Part shown: one piece after another, positions 56,162 through 64,000 of the stretch
How the letters are laid out: every line of letters starts with the position of its first letter
How positions within the stretch are numbered: the first letter of the stretch is position 1
Origin: Pseudomonas mandelii
GTDB taxonomy: Bacteria; Pseudomonadota; Gammaproteobacteria; Pseudomonadales; Pseudomonadaceae
Direction of reading: 5' to 3'
NCBI RefSeq assembly: GCF_006438925.1
Contig: NZ_RCZA01000001.1
Span: 372,001 to 436,000 of the forward strand
Length of the DNA stretch: 64,000 bases
Translations under genes and position numbers: made by a program
The notes under the pieces: generated by a model
What the model was told of the DNA's origin: nothing
Databases searched by the model: none
Seen by the model: only the letters and a program-made list of their open reading frames with translations

Positions 56162-56494
56162 TCACAGACCTTCGAAATCGAGCTCGGCGTCAGCTTGCAG
56201 CTTGACGATGCGCTCGAGCATTTCGCCCAGCTGCTCTTCGCTCTTGTCGCACATCCAGCGCTCGCTCTCTTCGTCGTAATCGAAGTGGAAACCACCGGAC
56301 ACGGCCGCCAACCACAGCTGCCGCAGCGGTTCCTGACGGCTGAAAATCAACTGGCTGCCGTTTTCGAACTTGACGGTGAGCACACCGGCCGAGCTCTCCA
56401 GATCGATATCCAGGTCACACTCGTCAAAAATATCCTCCAGCGTCTGCTGGGTGGCATCGACCAGATCGTGGAAGCGGGCTTCAGTCAAACTCAT
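56162..56494 (-). CDS. cyaY: Iron-sulfur cluster assembly protein CyaY (frataxin)
   Basis: A 110-residue frataxin homologue. The acidic helix 1 (VDATQQTLEDIFDECDLDID, acidic face for iron) is followed by a beta-sheet with VLTVKFENGSQLIFSRQ, PLRQLWLAAVSGGFHFDYD and the C-terminal helix. It regulates iron delivery to IscS/IscU. The upstream gene lptM is divergent. Confidence 0.95.
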   Translation of the reverse strand: MSLTEARFHDLVDATQQTLEDIFDECDLDIDLESSAGVLTVKFENGSQLIFSRQEPLRQLWLAAVSGGFHFDYDEESERWMCDKSEEQLGEMLERIVKLQADAELDFEGL

Positions 56495-56608
56495 TGCGGG
56501 AACCTCAAAAAGTGTCTACTCACGCTCAAGCGCCGCAAGATACGGGCGAGCCCCGGTGATTGCAAAGGATAACGACCAAGCGCCGATATAGGTACATCAA
56601 ACGCAGGC

Positions 56609-56702
56609 CCTGTGGGAGCGAGCCTGCTCGCGAAGAGGCCGGCACATTCAACATCGTTGTGGGCTGACACACCGCCTTCGCGAGCAGGCTCGCTCCCACA
56701 GG
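56609..56702. repeat. REP doublet upstream of lptM
   Basis: Arms 56609-56634 and 56677-56702 (26 bases, perfect over the core) with a 42-base spacer. It occupies most of the 329-base cyaY-lptM gap. Confidence 0.9.
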
Positions 56703-56823
56703 GTTTGCACTTGGCCAGTCGGCATCGGCCCAAGCCCCGCCGGACGGGAGCCCCGTCGCATAGGCAAGCTGCCGGGTGGCCGGTATACTCCGGCGCAATT
56801 AATGCATTTTCAAGGATTTCGCC

Positions 56824-57006
56824 ATGAAGCGCCTGATCTCTTCCCTTGCTGCGCTCGCTTCGCTCGTCGCTTTTGTCAGCTTATTATCGGCCTGTGGTCA
56901 AAAAGGCCCGCTGTACCTGCCTGACGATAGCCAGGACCCTGCCGAGCAAGCCAAGTCGTCGCAGAAGTCTCCGTCGAAAGCACACAAGCACGACGTCTAC
57001 CAATAA
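56824..57006 (+). CDS. lptM: LptM/LppL-type small lipoprotein
   Basis: A 60-residue lipoprotein. The signal (MKRLISSLAALASLVAFVSL) ends at a lipobox SACG with the acylated cysteine near residue 24, then QKGPLYLPDDSQDPAEQAKS. The CGQKGPL motif is that of LptM (YifL), which aids assembly of the LPS translocon LptD. It precedes lysA by 9 bases, as elsewhere in gammaproteobacteria. Confidence 0.9.
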   Translation: MKRLISSLAALASLVAFVSLLSACGQKGPLYLPDDSQDPAEQAKSSQKSPSKAHKHDVYQ

Positions 57007-57015
57007 GGGAACGCC

Positions 57016-58263
57016 ATGGACGCTTTTAACTACCGTGACGGCGAGCTGTTCGCGGAAGGTGTTGCCCTGTCGGCCATCGCCGAGCGCTTTGGTACACCGA
57101 CCTACGTCTACTCCCGTGCGCACATCGAAGCCCAGTACCTGGCTTACGCCGATGCGCTGGCCGGCATGCCGCACCTGGTCTGCTTTGCGGTCAAGGCCAA
57201 CTCCAACCTGGGTGTACTGAATGTCCTGGCGCGTCTGGGCGCCGGTTTTGACATCGTCTCCCGTGGTGAGCTGGAACGTGTACTGGCCGCTGGCGGCAGC
57301 GCCGACAAGATCGTCTTCTCCGGTGTCGGCAAGACCCGTGACGACATGCGTCGTGCCCTGGAAGTCGGCGTGCACTGCTTCAACGTCGAATCCACCGATG
57401 AGCTGGAGCGTCTGCAAGTCGTCGCCGCCGAGCTGGGCGTTCGCGCGCCGATCTCGCTGCGCGTGAACCCGGACGTCGATGCCGGCACCCATCCGTACAT
57501 TTCTACCGGTCTTAAAGAGAACAAGTTCGGCATCGCCATCGCCGACGCCGAAGACGTGTACATCCGCGCCGCCCAACTGCCAAACCTGGAAGTGGTCGGT
57601 GTCGATTGCCACATCGGTTCGCAACTGACCACCCTTCCGCCCTTCATCGATGCCCTCGACCGCCTGCTGGGCCTGGTCGACCGCCTCGGCGACTGTGGCA
57701 TTTACCTGCGCCACATCGATCTCGGTGGTGGTTTGGGCGTGCGTTATCGCGATGAAGAGCCGCCATTGGCTGCCGACTACATCAAAGCCGTGCGCGAGCG
57801 TCTCGACGGTCGTGACCTGGCGCTGGTGTTCGAGCCAGGCCGCTTTATCGTCGCCAACGCCGGCGTGCTGCTGACCCAGGTCGAGTACCTCAAGCACACC
57901 GAACACAAAGACTTCGCCATCGTCGACGCGGCCATGAACGACCTGATCCGCCCGGCGCTGTACCAAGCCTGGATGGACGTCACCGCCGTGCGCCCGCGCA
58001 CTACCGCGGCTCGCGCCTACGACATCGTCGGCCCGATCTGCGAGACCGGCGACTTCCTGGCCAAGGATCGTGAGCTGGCCCTGGAAGAAGGCGACCTGCT
58101 GGCCGTGCATTCGGCTGGTGCCTACGGGTTTGTCATGAGTTCCAACTACAACACCCGCGGCCGTGCCGCTGAAGTGTTGGTGGACGGTGATCAGGCATTT
58201 GAAGTGCGTCGCCGTGAGACGGTAGCCGAGTTGTTTGCTGGCGAAAGCCTGCTGCCGGAGTAA
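57016..58263 (+). CDS. lysA: Diaminopimelate decarboxylase LysA
   Basis: A 415-residue PLP enzyme that forms lysine from meso-diaminopimelate. The PLP lysine is K60 (CFAVKANSN). HIGSQLTTL, the glycine-rich [11 protein letters not shown], and the substrate motif [15 protein letters not shown] are all present, with [14 protein letters not shown] at the second subunit site. It is second in the lptM-lysA-dapF run. Confidence 0.97.
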   Translation: MDAFNYRDGELFAEGVALSAIAERFGTPTYVYSRAHIEAQYLAYADALAGMPHLVCFAVKANSNLGVLNVLARLGAGFDIVSRGELERVLAAGGSADKIVFSGVGKTRDDMRRALEVGVHCFNVESTDELERLQVVAAELGVRAPISLRVNPDVDAGTHPYISTGLKENKFGIAIADAEDVYIRAAQLPNLEVVGVDCHIGSQLTTLPPFIDALDRLLGLVDRLGDCGIYLRHIDLGGGLGVRYRDEEPPLAADYIKAVRERLDGRDLALVFEPGRFIVANAGVLLTQVEYLKHTEHKDFAIVDAAMNDLIRPALYQAWMDVTAVRPRTTAARAYDIVGPICETGDFLAKDRELALEEGDLLAVHSAGAYGFVMSSNYNTRGRAAEVLVDGDQAFEVRRRETVAELFAGESLLPE

Positions 58264-58267
58264 AACC

Positions 58268-59098
58268 ATGCTGCTGCGTTTTACCAAGATGCACGGCCTG
58301 GGCAATGACTTCATGGTCCTCGACCTGGTCAGCCAGCATGCGCACATCCTGCCCAAACACGCCAAGCAATGGGGCGATCGGCATACGGGTATCGGTTTCG
58401 ACCAGTTGCTGATCGTCGAAGCGCCCAGCAACCCGGACGTGGATTTCCGCTACCGGATCTTCAACGCCGACGGCTCCGAAGTGGAACAGTGCGGCAACGG
58501 TGCGCGCTGTTTCGCGCGCTTCGTGCTCGACAAGCGCCTGACCGCGAAACGGCTGATCCGCGTCGAGACCAAAAGCGGCATCATCGAACTGGATATCCGC
58601 AGCGACGGGCAGATCGGTGTCAACATGGGCGCACCGCGCCTGGTGCCGACCGACATTCCGTTCGACGCGCCGGAACAGGCCCTGAGTTATCAGGTTGACG
58701 TCGACGGCACCGCGGTCGAACTGGCCGCCGTGTCCATGGGCAACCCCCATGCCGTGCTGCGGGTCAGCGATATCAACAACGCACCGGTGCATGAACTGGG
58801 GCCGAAAATCGAAAACCATCCGCGCTTTCCGGCGCGGGTCAATGTCGGTTTTCTCCAGGTCATCGACCGGAACCGTGCGCAGTTGCGCGTCTGGGAACGC
58901 GGGGCCGGGGAAACCCAGGCTTGCGGAACAGGCGCTTGCGCTGCTGCAGTGGCCGCGATCAGCCAGGGGTGGATGGATTCGCCACTTTTGATCGACCTGC
59001 CCGGCGGGCGCCTGTCCATTGAATGGGCAGGCCCTGGCCAACCGGTCATGATGACCGGTCCGGCAGTGCGCGTTTATGAAGGACAAGTGCGTCTTTGA
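58268..59098 (+). CDS. dapF: Diaminopimelate epimerase DapF
   Basis: A 276-residue cofactor-independent epimerase converting LL- to meso-diaminopimelate. Catalytic cysteines are C75 ([11 protein letters not shown]) and C219 ([14 protein letters not shown]). [12 protein letters not shown] starts the protein. The start lies 4 bases after the lysA stop. Confidence 0.97.
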   Translation: MLLRFTKMHGLGNDFMVLDLVSQHAHILPKHAKQWGDRHTGIGFDQLLIVEAPSNPDVDFRYRIFNADGSEVEQCGNGARCFARFVLDKRLTAKRLIRVETKSGIIELDIRSDGQIGVNMGAPRLVPTDIPFDAPEQALSYQVDVDGTAVELAAVSMGNPHAVLRVSDINNAPVHELGPKIENHPRFPARVNVGFLQVIDRNRAQLRVWERGAGETQACGTGACAAAVAAISQGWMDSPLLIDLPGGRLSIEWAGPGQPVMMTGPAVRVYEGQVRL

Positions 59099-59111
59099 GA
59101 GAGTCGAATCC

Positions 59112-59837
59112 ATGAAAGATAAGCCCCAGGTTCCCGCCCTACAGCCCGACGAATCCCCTTCCGAAAGCCTTGAGGCGGCGGCGATTGCCGCGTACCTGGA
59201 GGCTCATCCGGATTTCTTCGTCGAGCATGAAGAACTGCTCGCCACCTTGCGCATTCCGCACCAGCGCGGCGACACCATTTCGCTGGTCGAACGCCAGATG
59301 ACCATCCTGCGCGACCGCAATATCGAATTGCGTCATCGCCTCTCGCATTTGATGGACGTTGCCCGCGACAACGACCGCCTCTTCGACAAGACCCGCCGCC
59401 TGATTCTCGCGCTGATGGACGCCACCAGCCTGGAAGACGTGGTGATCAGCGTCGAAGACAGTCTGCGCCAGGACTTCCAGGTGCCCTTCGTCAGCCTGAT
59501 TCTGCTGGGTGACAACCCGATGCCGGTCGGCCGCTGGGTCACTCATGCCGACGCGCAAACGGCCATCGGCGGCTTGCTCTCGGAAGACAAAAGCGTCAGC
59601 GGCAGCCTGCGTGAACACGAACTGGACTTCCTGTTTGGCGAAGAACAGCGCAAACAGATCGGCTCCACCGCCGTCGTCGCCATCAGCTACCAAGGCATCC
59701 ACGGCGTCCTGGCCATCGCCAGCCGCGACCCGCAGCACTACAAGAGTTCGGTGGGCACGCTGTTCCTCAGCTACATCGCCGAAGTCATGGGCCGCGTGCT
59801 GCCACGGGTCAACACCTCCCTGCGCTCGGTACGCTGA
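59112..59837 (+). CDS. DUF484 (GAF-like) family protein
   Basis: A 241-residue protein in the conserved dapF-DUF484-xerC string. An N-terminal [20 protein letters not shown] segment and a coiled coil ([20 protein letters not shown]) precede a GAF-like domain ([36 protein letters not shown]). The ligand is unknown. Confidence 0.9.
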   Translation: MKDKPQVPALQPDESPSESLEAAAIAAYLEAHPDFFVEHEELLATLRIPHQRGDTISLVERQMTILRDRNIELRHRLSHLMDVARDNDRLFDKTRRLILALMDATSLEDVVISVEDSLRQDFQVPFVSLILLGDNPMPVGRWVTHADAQTAIGGLLSEDKSVSGSLREHELDFLFGEEQRKQIGSTAVVAISYQGIHGVLAIASRDPQHYKSSVGTLFLSYIAEVMGRVLPRVNTSLRSVR

Positions 59838-59839
59838 TC

Positions 59840-60739
59840 GTGGAACGGCAACTGGACGCTTACTGCGAACACCTGCGCAGTGAGCGGCAGGTGTCACCTC
59901 ACACGCTATACGCCTACCGCCGCGACCTCGACAAAGTGCTGGGCTGGTGCGTCAAACAGAACATCAGCAGCTGGGCGGCCCTGGACATCCAGCGCCTGCG
60001 CAGCCTGATCGCACGCCTGCATTCACAGGGTCAATCGTCCCGCAGCCTGGCGCGGCTGCTGTCGGCGGTGCGCGGGCTCTATCACTATCTGAACCGCGAA
60101 GGCCTCTGCGACCACGATCCGGCCAACGGCCTGGCACCGCCGAAGGGCGAACGTCGGCTGCCAAAAACCCTCGACACCGACCGCGCGCTGCAACTGCTTG
60201 AGGGTGCGGTAGAGGATGATTTTCTGGCGCGTCGGGATCAGGCGATCCTGGAGCTGTTCTATTCCTCAGGTTTGCGGCTTTCAGAACTGACCGGACTCAA
60301 TCTGGATCAGCTGGACCTGGCCGACGGCATGGTTCAAGTGCTCGGCAAGGGCAGCAAGACCCGACTGCTGCCGGTCGGCAAAAAAGCTCGCGAAGCGCTG
60401 GAGCTGTGGCTGCCGCTACGGGCCATGACCAACCCGGCGGACGACGCAGTGTTTGTCAGCCAGCAAGGCCGGCGCCTCGGCCCACGGGCGATTCAGGTGC
60501 GGGTTAAGGCCGCTGGCGAGCGCGAACTGGGACAGAACCTGCATCCGCACATGCTGCGACACTCCTTTGCCAGCCATTTGCTGGAGTCCTCCCAGGACCT
60601 GCGGGCGGTTCAGGAATTGCTCGGCCACTCGGACATCAAAACCACCCAGATCTACACCCACCTGGACTTCCAGCACCTGGCGACGGTTTACGACAGCGCC
60701 CATCCACGGGCCAAACGCATCAAAGGCGATGAGTCATGA
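59840..60739 (+). CDS. xerC: Tyrosine recombinase XerC
   Basis: A 299-residue site-specific recombinase that, with XerD, resolves chromosome dimers at dif. The catalytic set is complete: R146, K170, H237, R240, H263 and Tyr272 ([43 protein letters not shown]). The GTG start follows the DUF484 stop by two bases. Confidence 0.97.
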   Translation: MERQLDAYCEHLRSERQVSPHTLYAYRRDLDKVLGWCVKQNISSWAALDIQRLRSLIARLHSQGQSSRSLARLLSAVRGLYHYLNREGLCDHDPANGLAPPKGERRLPKTLDTDRALQLLEGAVEDDFLARRDQAILELFYSSGLRLSELTGLNLDQLDLADGMVQVLGKGSKTRLLPVGKKAREALELWLPLRAMTNPADDAVFVSQQGRRLGPRAIQVRVKAAGERELGQNLHPHMLRHSFASHLLESSQDLRAVQELLGHSDIKTTQIYTHLDFQHLATVYDSAHPRAKRIKGDES

Positions 60740-61443
60740 GAATCCAATTGATCACCTTCGACCTCGACGACACCCTGTGGGACACCGCCCCGGTGATCGT
60801 CAGCGCCGAAGCCATATTGCGTGAATGGCTGACCGAACATGCACCAAATCTGGGCGCCGTGCCGGTGGAGCATTTGTGGGCGATTCGCGAGCGGATCCTG
60901 AGCAGCGAGCCGGGCCTCAAGCACCGCATCAGCGCCTTGCGCCGCCGAGTCTTGTTCCACGCGCTGGAAGAGGCCGGTTACGACCATGATCAAGCTTCGG
61001 ATCTGGCCGACAAGAGTTTTGAAGTGTTTCTGCATGCGCGGCATCAGCTGGAAATCTTCCCGGAGGTGCAACCGACCCTGGAGACGCTGGCCAATCACTA
61101 CGCCCTCGGCGTGGTCACCAACGGCAATGCCGATGTGCGCCGGCTAGGGCTGGCGGATTACTTCAAGTTTGCCTTGTGCGCCGAAGACATCGGCATCGGC
61201 AAGCCGGATGCGCGACTGTTTCATGAGGCGTTGCAGCGGGGTGGTGCGACGGCTGAAACCGCCGTGCATATCGGCGATCATCCGGGTGACGACATTGCCG
61301 GCGCCCAGCAGGCGGGATTGCGGGCGATCTGGTTTAACCCGGCTGGCAAGGCCTGGGAAGCCGAGAAGGCACCGGATGCCGAGATTCGCAGCTTGAGCGA
61401 GTTGCCAGCGTTGTTGGCCCTCTGGAACTTGGAAAAGATCTGA
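60736..61443 (+). CDS. HAD-family hydrolase (pyrimidine nucleotidase-like)
   Basis: A 235-residue haloacid-dehalogenase fold phosphatase. Motif [14 protein letters not shown], motif [20 protein letters not shown], motif III lysine in [13 protein letters not shown] and motif [19 protein letters not shown] are complete. Its start overlaps the xerC stop (ATGA). Relatives include YjjG; the substrate is uncertain. Confidence 0.92.
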   Translation: MRIQLITFDLDDTLWDTAPVIVSAEAILREWLTEHAPNLGAVPVEHLWAIRERILSSEPGLKHRISALRRRVLFHALEEAGYDHDQASDLADKSFEVFLHARHQLEIFPEVQPTLETLANHYALGVVTNGNADVRRLGLADYFKFALCAEDIGIGKPDARLFHEALQRGGATAETAVHIGDHPGDDIAGAQQAGLRAIWFNPAGKAWEAEKAPDAEIRSLSELPALLALWNLEKI

Positions 61444-61453
61444 GGTGTTTCTG

Positions 61454-61529
61454 AAAAGATCGCAGCCTTCGGCAGCTCCTACAGGTGTACACCCAATAGT
61501 GTAGGAGCTGCCGAAGGCTGCGATCTTTT
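61454..61529. repeat. REP palindrome (GTAGGAGCTGCCG family)
   Basis: Perfect 30-base arms (61454-61483, 61500-61529) around a 16-base spacer; third copy of the family that also occurs at 737 and 24191. Confidence 0.9.
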
Positions 61530-61547
61530 GATTTTGTTTCACCCATG

Positions 61548-61576
61548 AAAAAGCCCGCAGCGACGGCGGGCTTTTT
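61548..61576. terminator. Terminator between the HAD gene and sutA
   Basis: AAAAAGCCCGC and GCGGGCTTTTT around AGCGACG, usable on both strands and close to the REP. Confidence 0.88.
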
Positions 61577-61595
61577 CAGCAAGCAAGTAGCAGGC

Positions 61596-61919
61596 TCAGA
61601 TAGGCCGGCTGCCGTACTTGTTATCAGGCTTCTTGGGCGGATCGGCGACCACATTGGCCTCCACTTCCTGCACCTTGCCGCCTTTGGCCAGGAACTCTTC
61701 CATGGCCCGCGCCAGAGCATCACGCTCCTTGTTTTTTGCTTCGACGCTCGGCAGCTCATCGATCGATACCGCTGCCTTGGCTTTGCCTTTGGCGGTCGGA
61801 ACGGGCGCTTCACCGCCATCGTCTTCAGCGACGTCGTCCGTCGCCGCTTCCAGACCTTCTTCGGTTTCGTCGTCGTCGCCTACTTCGAGGTCGTCGTTTT
61901 CCAGATCATCGTCGCTCAT
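61596..61919 (-). CDS. sutA: RNA polymerase-binding growth-arrest regulator SutA
   Basis: A 107-residue protein. The N-terminal 40 residues are highly acidic (DDDLENDDLEVGDDDETEEG). A central helix holds KERDALARAMEEFLAKGGKV, followed by NVVADPPKKPDNKYGSRPI at the C-terminus. This layout matches SutA, which in P. aeruginosa binds RNA polymerase and supports transcription of ribosomal and other genes in slow growth. No signal or membrane segment. It is a stand-alone gene. Confidence 0.88.
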   Translation of the reverse strand: MSDDDLENDDLEVGDDDETEEGLEAATDDVAEDDGGEAPVPTAKGKAKAAVSIDELPSVEAKNKERDALARAMEEFLAKGGKVQEVEANVVADPPKKPDNKYGSRPI

Positions 61920-62021
61920 GTTCTACCTCATGACTTGCGAAAAGCAGATTAGTTATAGCCCAGCATCGCCGTCTGTCGAAGGCCGCCGGGAAAAATTCTA
62001 CAAACGCTGGTAACCAGCGGT

Positions 62022-62447
62022 TTACGCCTCTTCACCGTGCACGGTGGCGAGGACTTTACGGGCACCGCCAAAATCACGGTGCTCGCCCAGATAAACGCCT
62101 TGCCAGGTCCCCAGCGCCAGTCGGCCTGCCGAAATCGGCAAACTGAGCTGACAGCCAAGTACGCTGGCCTTGAAGTGCGCCGGGAGGTCGTCCAGGCCTT
62201 CGTCGTTATGCTCATAGCCGTCTGCTCCTTGTGGGATCAGACGATTGAAAAATCGTTCGAAGTCGCGACGTACCGCCGGATCGGCGTTCTCGTTGATGGT
62301 CAACGACGCCGAGGTATGCTGCAGCCACAAATGCAACAGACCGACCCGACATGCCTTGAGTTCAGGCAGGCCGGCGAGTAACTCGTGCGTTACCAGATGA
62401 AAGCCCCGGGGCCTCGCCCGCAGGGTAATCAGAGTCTGTTGCCACAT
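62022..62447 (-). CDS. YjbQ family protein
   Basis: A 141-residue protein of the UPF0047/YjbQ family. Conserved segments are GLLHLWLQHTSASLTINENA, HNDEGLDDLPAHFKASVLG and LGTWQGVYLGEHRD. Some homologues have weak thiamin phosphate synthase activity. I start it at ATG 62447; an in-frame start at 62474 lacks support. Confidence 0.92.
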   Translation of the reverse strand: MWQQTLITLRARPRGFHLVTHELLAGLPELKACRVGLLHLWLQHTSASLTINENADPAVRRDFERFFNRLIPQGADGYEHNDEGLDDLPAHFKASVLGCQLSLPISAGRLALGTWQGVYLGEHRDFGGARKVLATVHGEEA

Positions 62448-62618
62448 ACAGTTCTCCGCACGTTCGGGGCGCATTCTAGCGCGCTCTGGGAAAAAACAAA
62501 GGCCCTAATATTCCTTCTATCATGTAAGCCATTGGCCGCAGAAAAACGCCCGTCGTAAACGCCACTAAACGTGTACGAAAAAACCTTTCAGCAGTTACTT
62601 CACTGACAAACTCCAGAC

Positions 62619-62652
62619 AAAAAAATGCCCGGCAAGCCGGGCAAGTTTTTTG
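62619..62652 (-). terminator. Terminator of amtB
   Basis: TGCCCGGC/GCCGGGCA stem (62626-62633, 62636-62643) with an AA loop, A-run on the left and T-run on the right; it lies 10 bases after the amtB stop. Confidence 0.9.
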
Positions 62653-62661
62653 TGCGCGTAC

Positions 62662-63999
62662 TTACAAGTTGTAGCCGCGTTCGTTGTGGAGTGCCAGATC
62701 GATGCCGACCGCCTCTTCTTCCTCAGTGATACGCAGGCCCATGACAGCGTCCAGAACCTTGAGGATGATGAAAGTGACGATCGCGGTGTAGATCACCGTG
62801 AAGCCCACGCCTTTGCACTGAATCCAGACTTGTGCGGCGATGTCGGTGACGGTGCCGAAACCTCCCAGCGACGGTGCAGCGAAGACACCGGTCAGGATCG
62901 CGCCGAGGATACCGCCGATACCGTGTACGCCGAAGGCATCCAGGGAGTCGTCATAGCCGAGTTTGCGTTTCAGGGTGGTGGCGCAGAAGAAGCACACCAC
63001 GCCGGCGGCCAGACCGATGACCAGAGCGCCCATCGGGCCCACGGTGCCAGCGGCTGGCGTGATTGCAACCAGACCGGCCACAACACCCGAAGCGATACCC
63101 AGAGCACTTGGTTTGCCGTGCGTGATCCACTCGGCGAACATCCAGCCCAGTGCAGCGGCGGCGGTTGCGATCTGGGTCACCAACATCGCCATACCGGCAG
63201 TGCCGTTGGCCGCAGCAGCGGAACCGGCGTTGAAGCCGAACCAGCCAACCCACAGCATGGCAGCGCCCATCAGGGTGTAACCGAGGTTGTGCGGCGCCAT
63301 CGGGGTAGTCGGGAAGCCTTTGCGCTTGCCCAGTACCAGGCAGGCAATCAGACCGGCCACACCGGCGTTGATGTGCACCACGGTGCCGCCGGCGAAGTCC
63401 AGCACGCCCCAGTCCCACAACAGGCCGCCGTTACCGGACCAGACCATGTGCGCGATCGGTGCGTAAACCAGGGTAAACCAGACGCCCATGAAGATCAGCA
63501 TGGCGGAGAACTTCATCCGCTCGGCGAAGGCACCGACGATCAGCGCAGGGGTGATGATGGCGAACGTCATCTGGAAGGTGACGAACACCGCTTCAGGGAA
63601 CAGCGCCGCAGGGCCGGTCAGGCTCGCTGGCGTGACACCGGCGAGGAATGCCTTGCCCATGCCACCGAAGAACGAGTTGAAGTTGATGACGCCTTGTTCC
63701 ATGCCGGTGGTGTCGAACGCGATGCTGTAGCCATAAATGACCCACAGGATGCTGATCAGACCGGTAATGGCAAAGCACTGCATCATCACGGAAAGAATGT
63801 TTTTGGAGCGAACCATGCCGCCGTAGAACAGCGCGAGGCCGGGAATGGTCATGAACAGCACGAGGGCTGTCGAGGTCATCATCCAGGCAGTGTCGCCGGA
63901 ATTGAGGACTGGGGCCGCCACTTCGTCTGCCGCCATAGCCAGGCCGGGCATTACGAGGGACAACAGGGCTCCTAGCCCTGCGAATTTACGCAGAGTCAT
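62662..63999 (-). CDS. amtB: Ammonium transporter AmtB
   Basis: A 445-residue inner-membrane trimeric channel with a cleavable signal (LGALLSLVMPGLAMAADE) and eleven helices. Family features include DTAWMMTSTALVLFMTIPGL, the FYGGMVRSKN segment, the DFAGGTVVHINAGVAGLIAC stretch with the first pore His, and FGVHGIGGILGAI with the second. It moves ammonium and is gated by GlnK, whose gene should lie just beyond the right window edge. Its own start is at 63999. Confidence 0.97.
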   Translation of the reverse strand: MTLRKFAGLGALLSLVMPGLAMAADEVAAPVLNSGDTAWMMTSTALVLFMTIPGLALFYGGMVRSKNILSVMMQCFAITGLISILWVIYGYSIAFDTTGMEQGVINFNSFFGGMGKAFLAGVTPASLTGPAALFPEAVFVTFQMTFAIITPALIVGAFAERMKFSAMLIFMGVWFTLVYAPIAHMVWSGNGGLLWDWGVLDFAGGTVVHINAGVAGLIACLVLGKRKGFPTTPMAPHNLGYTLMGAAMLWVGWFGFNAGSAAAANGTAGMAMLVTQIATAAAALGWMFAEWITHGKPSALGIASGVVAGLVAITPAAGTVGPMGALVIGLAAGVVCFFCATTLKRKLGYDDSLDAFGVHGIGGILGAILTGVFAAPSLGGFGTVTDIAAQVWIQCKGVGFTVIYTAIVTFIILKVLDAVMGLRITEEEEAVGIDLALHNERGYNL

Positions 64000-64000
64000 A

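Noticed and set aside
62650..63975. 441-codon open frame antisense to amtB
   Set aside because: Low-complexity His/Gly/Gln product with no start signal; the amtB reading is full length.

Overview
The window looks like chromosomal core of a Pseudomonas of the fluorescens group. The evidence is gene content and order (pepP-ubiH-ubiI; zapA-6S RNA; ubiD-rho-trxA-ppx/ppk-hemB; algP-fkbP-algQ-dsbB-hemYXDC-algR-argH; cyaA-rnk-cyaY-lptM-lysA-dapF-DUF484-xerC; sutA; amtB), high GC, and two families of palindromic REP elements built on GTGGGAGCGAGCCTGCTCGC and GTAGGAGCTGCCGAAGGCTG. I see no tRNA, rRNA, insertion sequence, prophage or CRISPR array. Assignments rest on reading translated motifs and remembered synteny; no search was run.

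Layout. 1-1.9 kb: Fe(III) ABC uptake (permease cut by the window edge, binding protein). 2.1-6.9 kb: ygfB-pepP-ubiH-DUF4442-ubiI on the minus strand. 7.0-8.4 kb: a ZapB-like coiled coil, zapA, 6S RNA and 5-formyl-THF cyclo-ligase. 8.5-13.2 kb: a 50-residue membrane protein, an EVE protein, a FliL-like protein, a quinone oxidoreductase, glpT with two GlpR-like operators, and a ChaC protein. 13.3-14.1 kb: an AT-rich stretch leading to a PagP-like outer-membrane protein. 14.1-18.5 kb: flavin reductase-like gene, ubiD, rho and trxA.

18.6-22.4 kb: a GntR regulator and an amino-acid-type ABC importer, which look inserted between trxA and ppx. 22.7-27.6 kb: ppx facing ppk, and hemB. 27.8-33.0 kb: dedA, a sterol-desaturase-like enzyme, elbB, a yaiI-like gene and an FTR1-cytochrome c iron permease. 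33.2-36.3 kb: a four-gene envelope operon (COG3014, YcfL, LpoB, LpoB/CsgG-like). 36.4-41.4 kb: lysE-type exporter, small MscS, yheS, DUF2390 gene and algP.

41.6-50.6 kb: fkbP, algQ, dsbB, hemCDXY, algR and argH. The sensor kinase gene algZ, expected between algR and argH, is reduced to about its last 40 codons, still overlapping the algR start. 50.7-55.3 kb: GST, two small proteins and cyaA. 55.3-64 kb: rnk, cyaY with a four-cysteine DUF1289 protein, the lptM-lysA-dapF-DUF484-xerC-HAD run, sutA, yjbQ and amtB.

Themes are ubiquinone and heme synthesis, iron handling, polyphosphate, cell-envelope maintenance and the AlgR regulatory locus. The observations I rate highest are the algZ remnant, the LpoB-linked lipoprotein operon, the paired in-phase GlpR sites, and the PagP-like gene in its low-GC setting.
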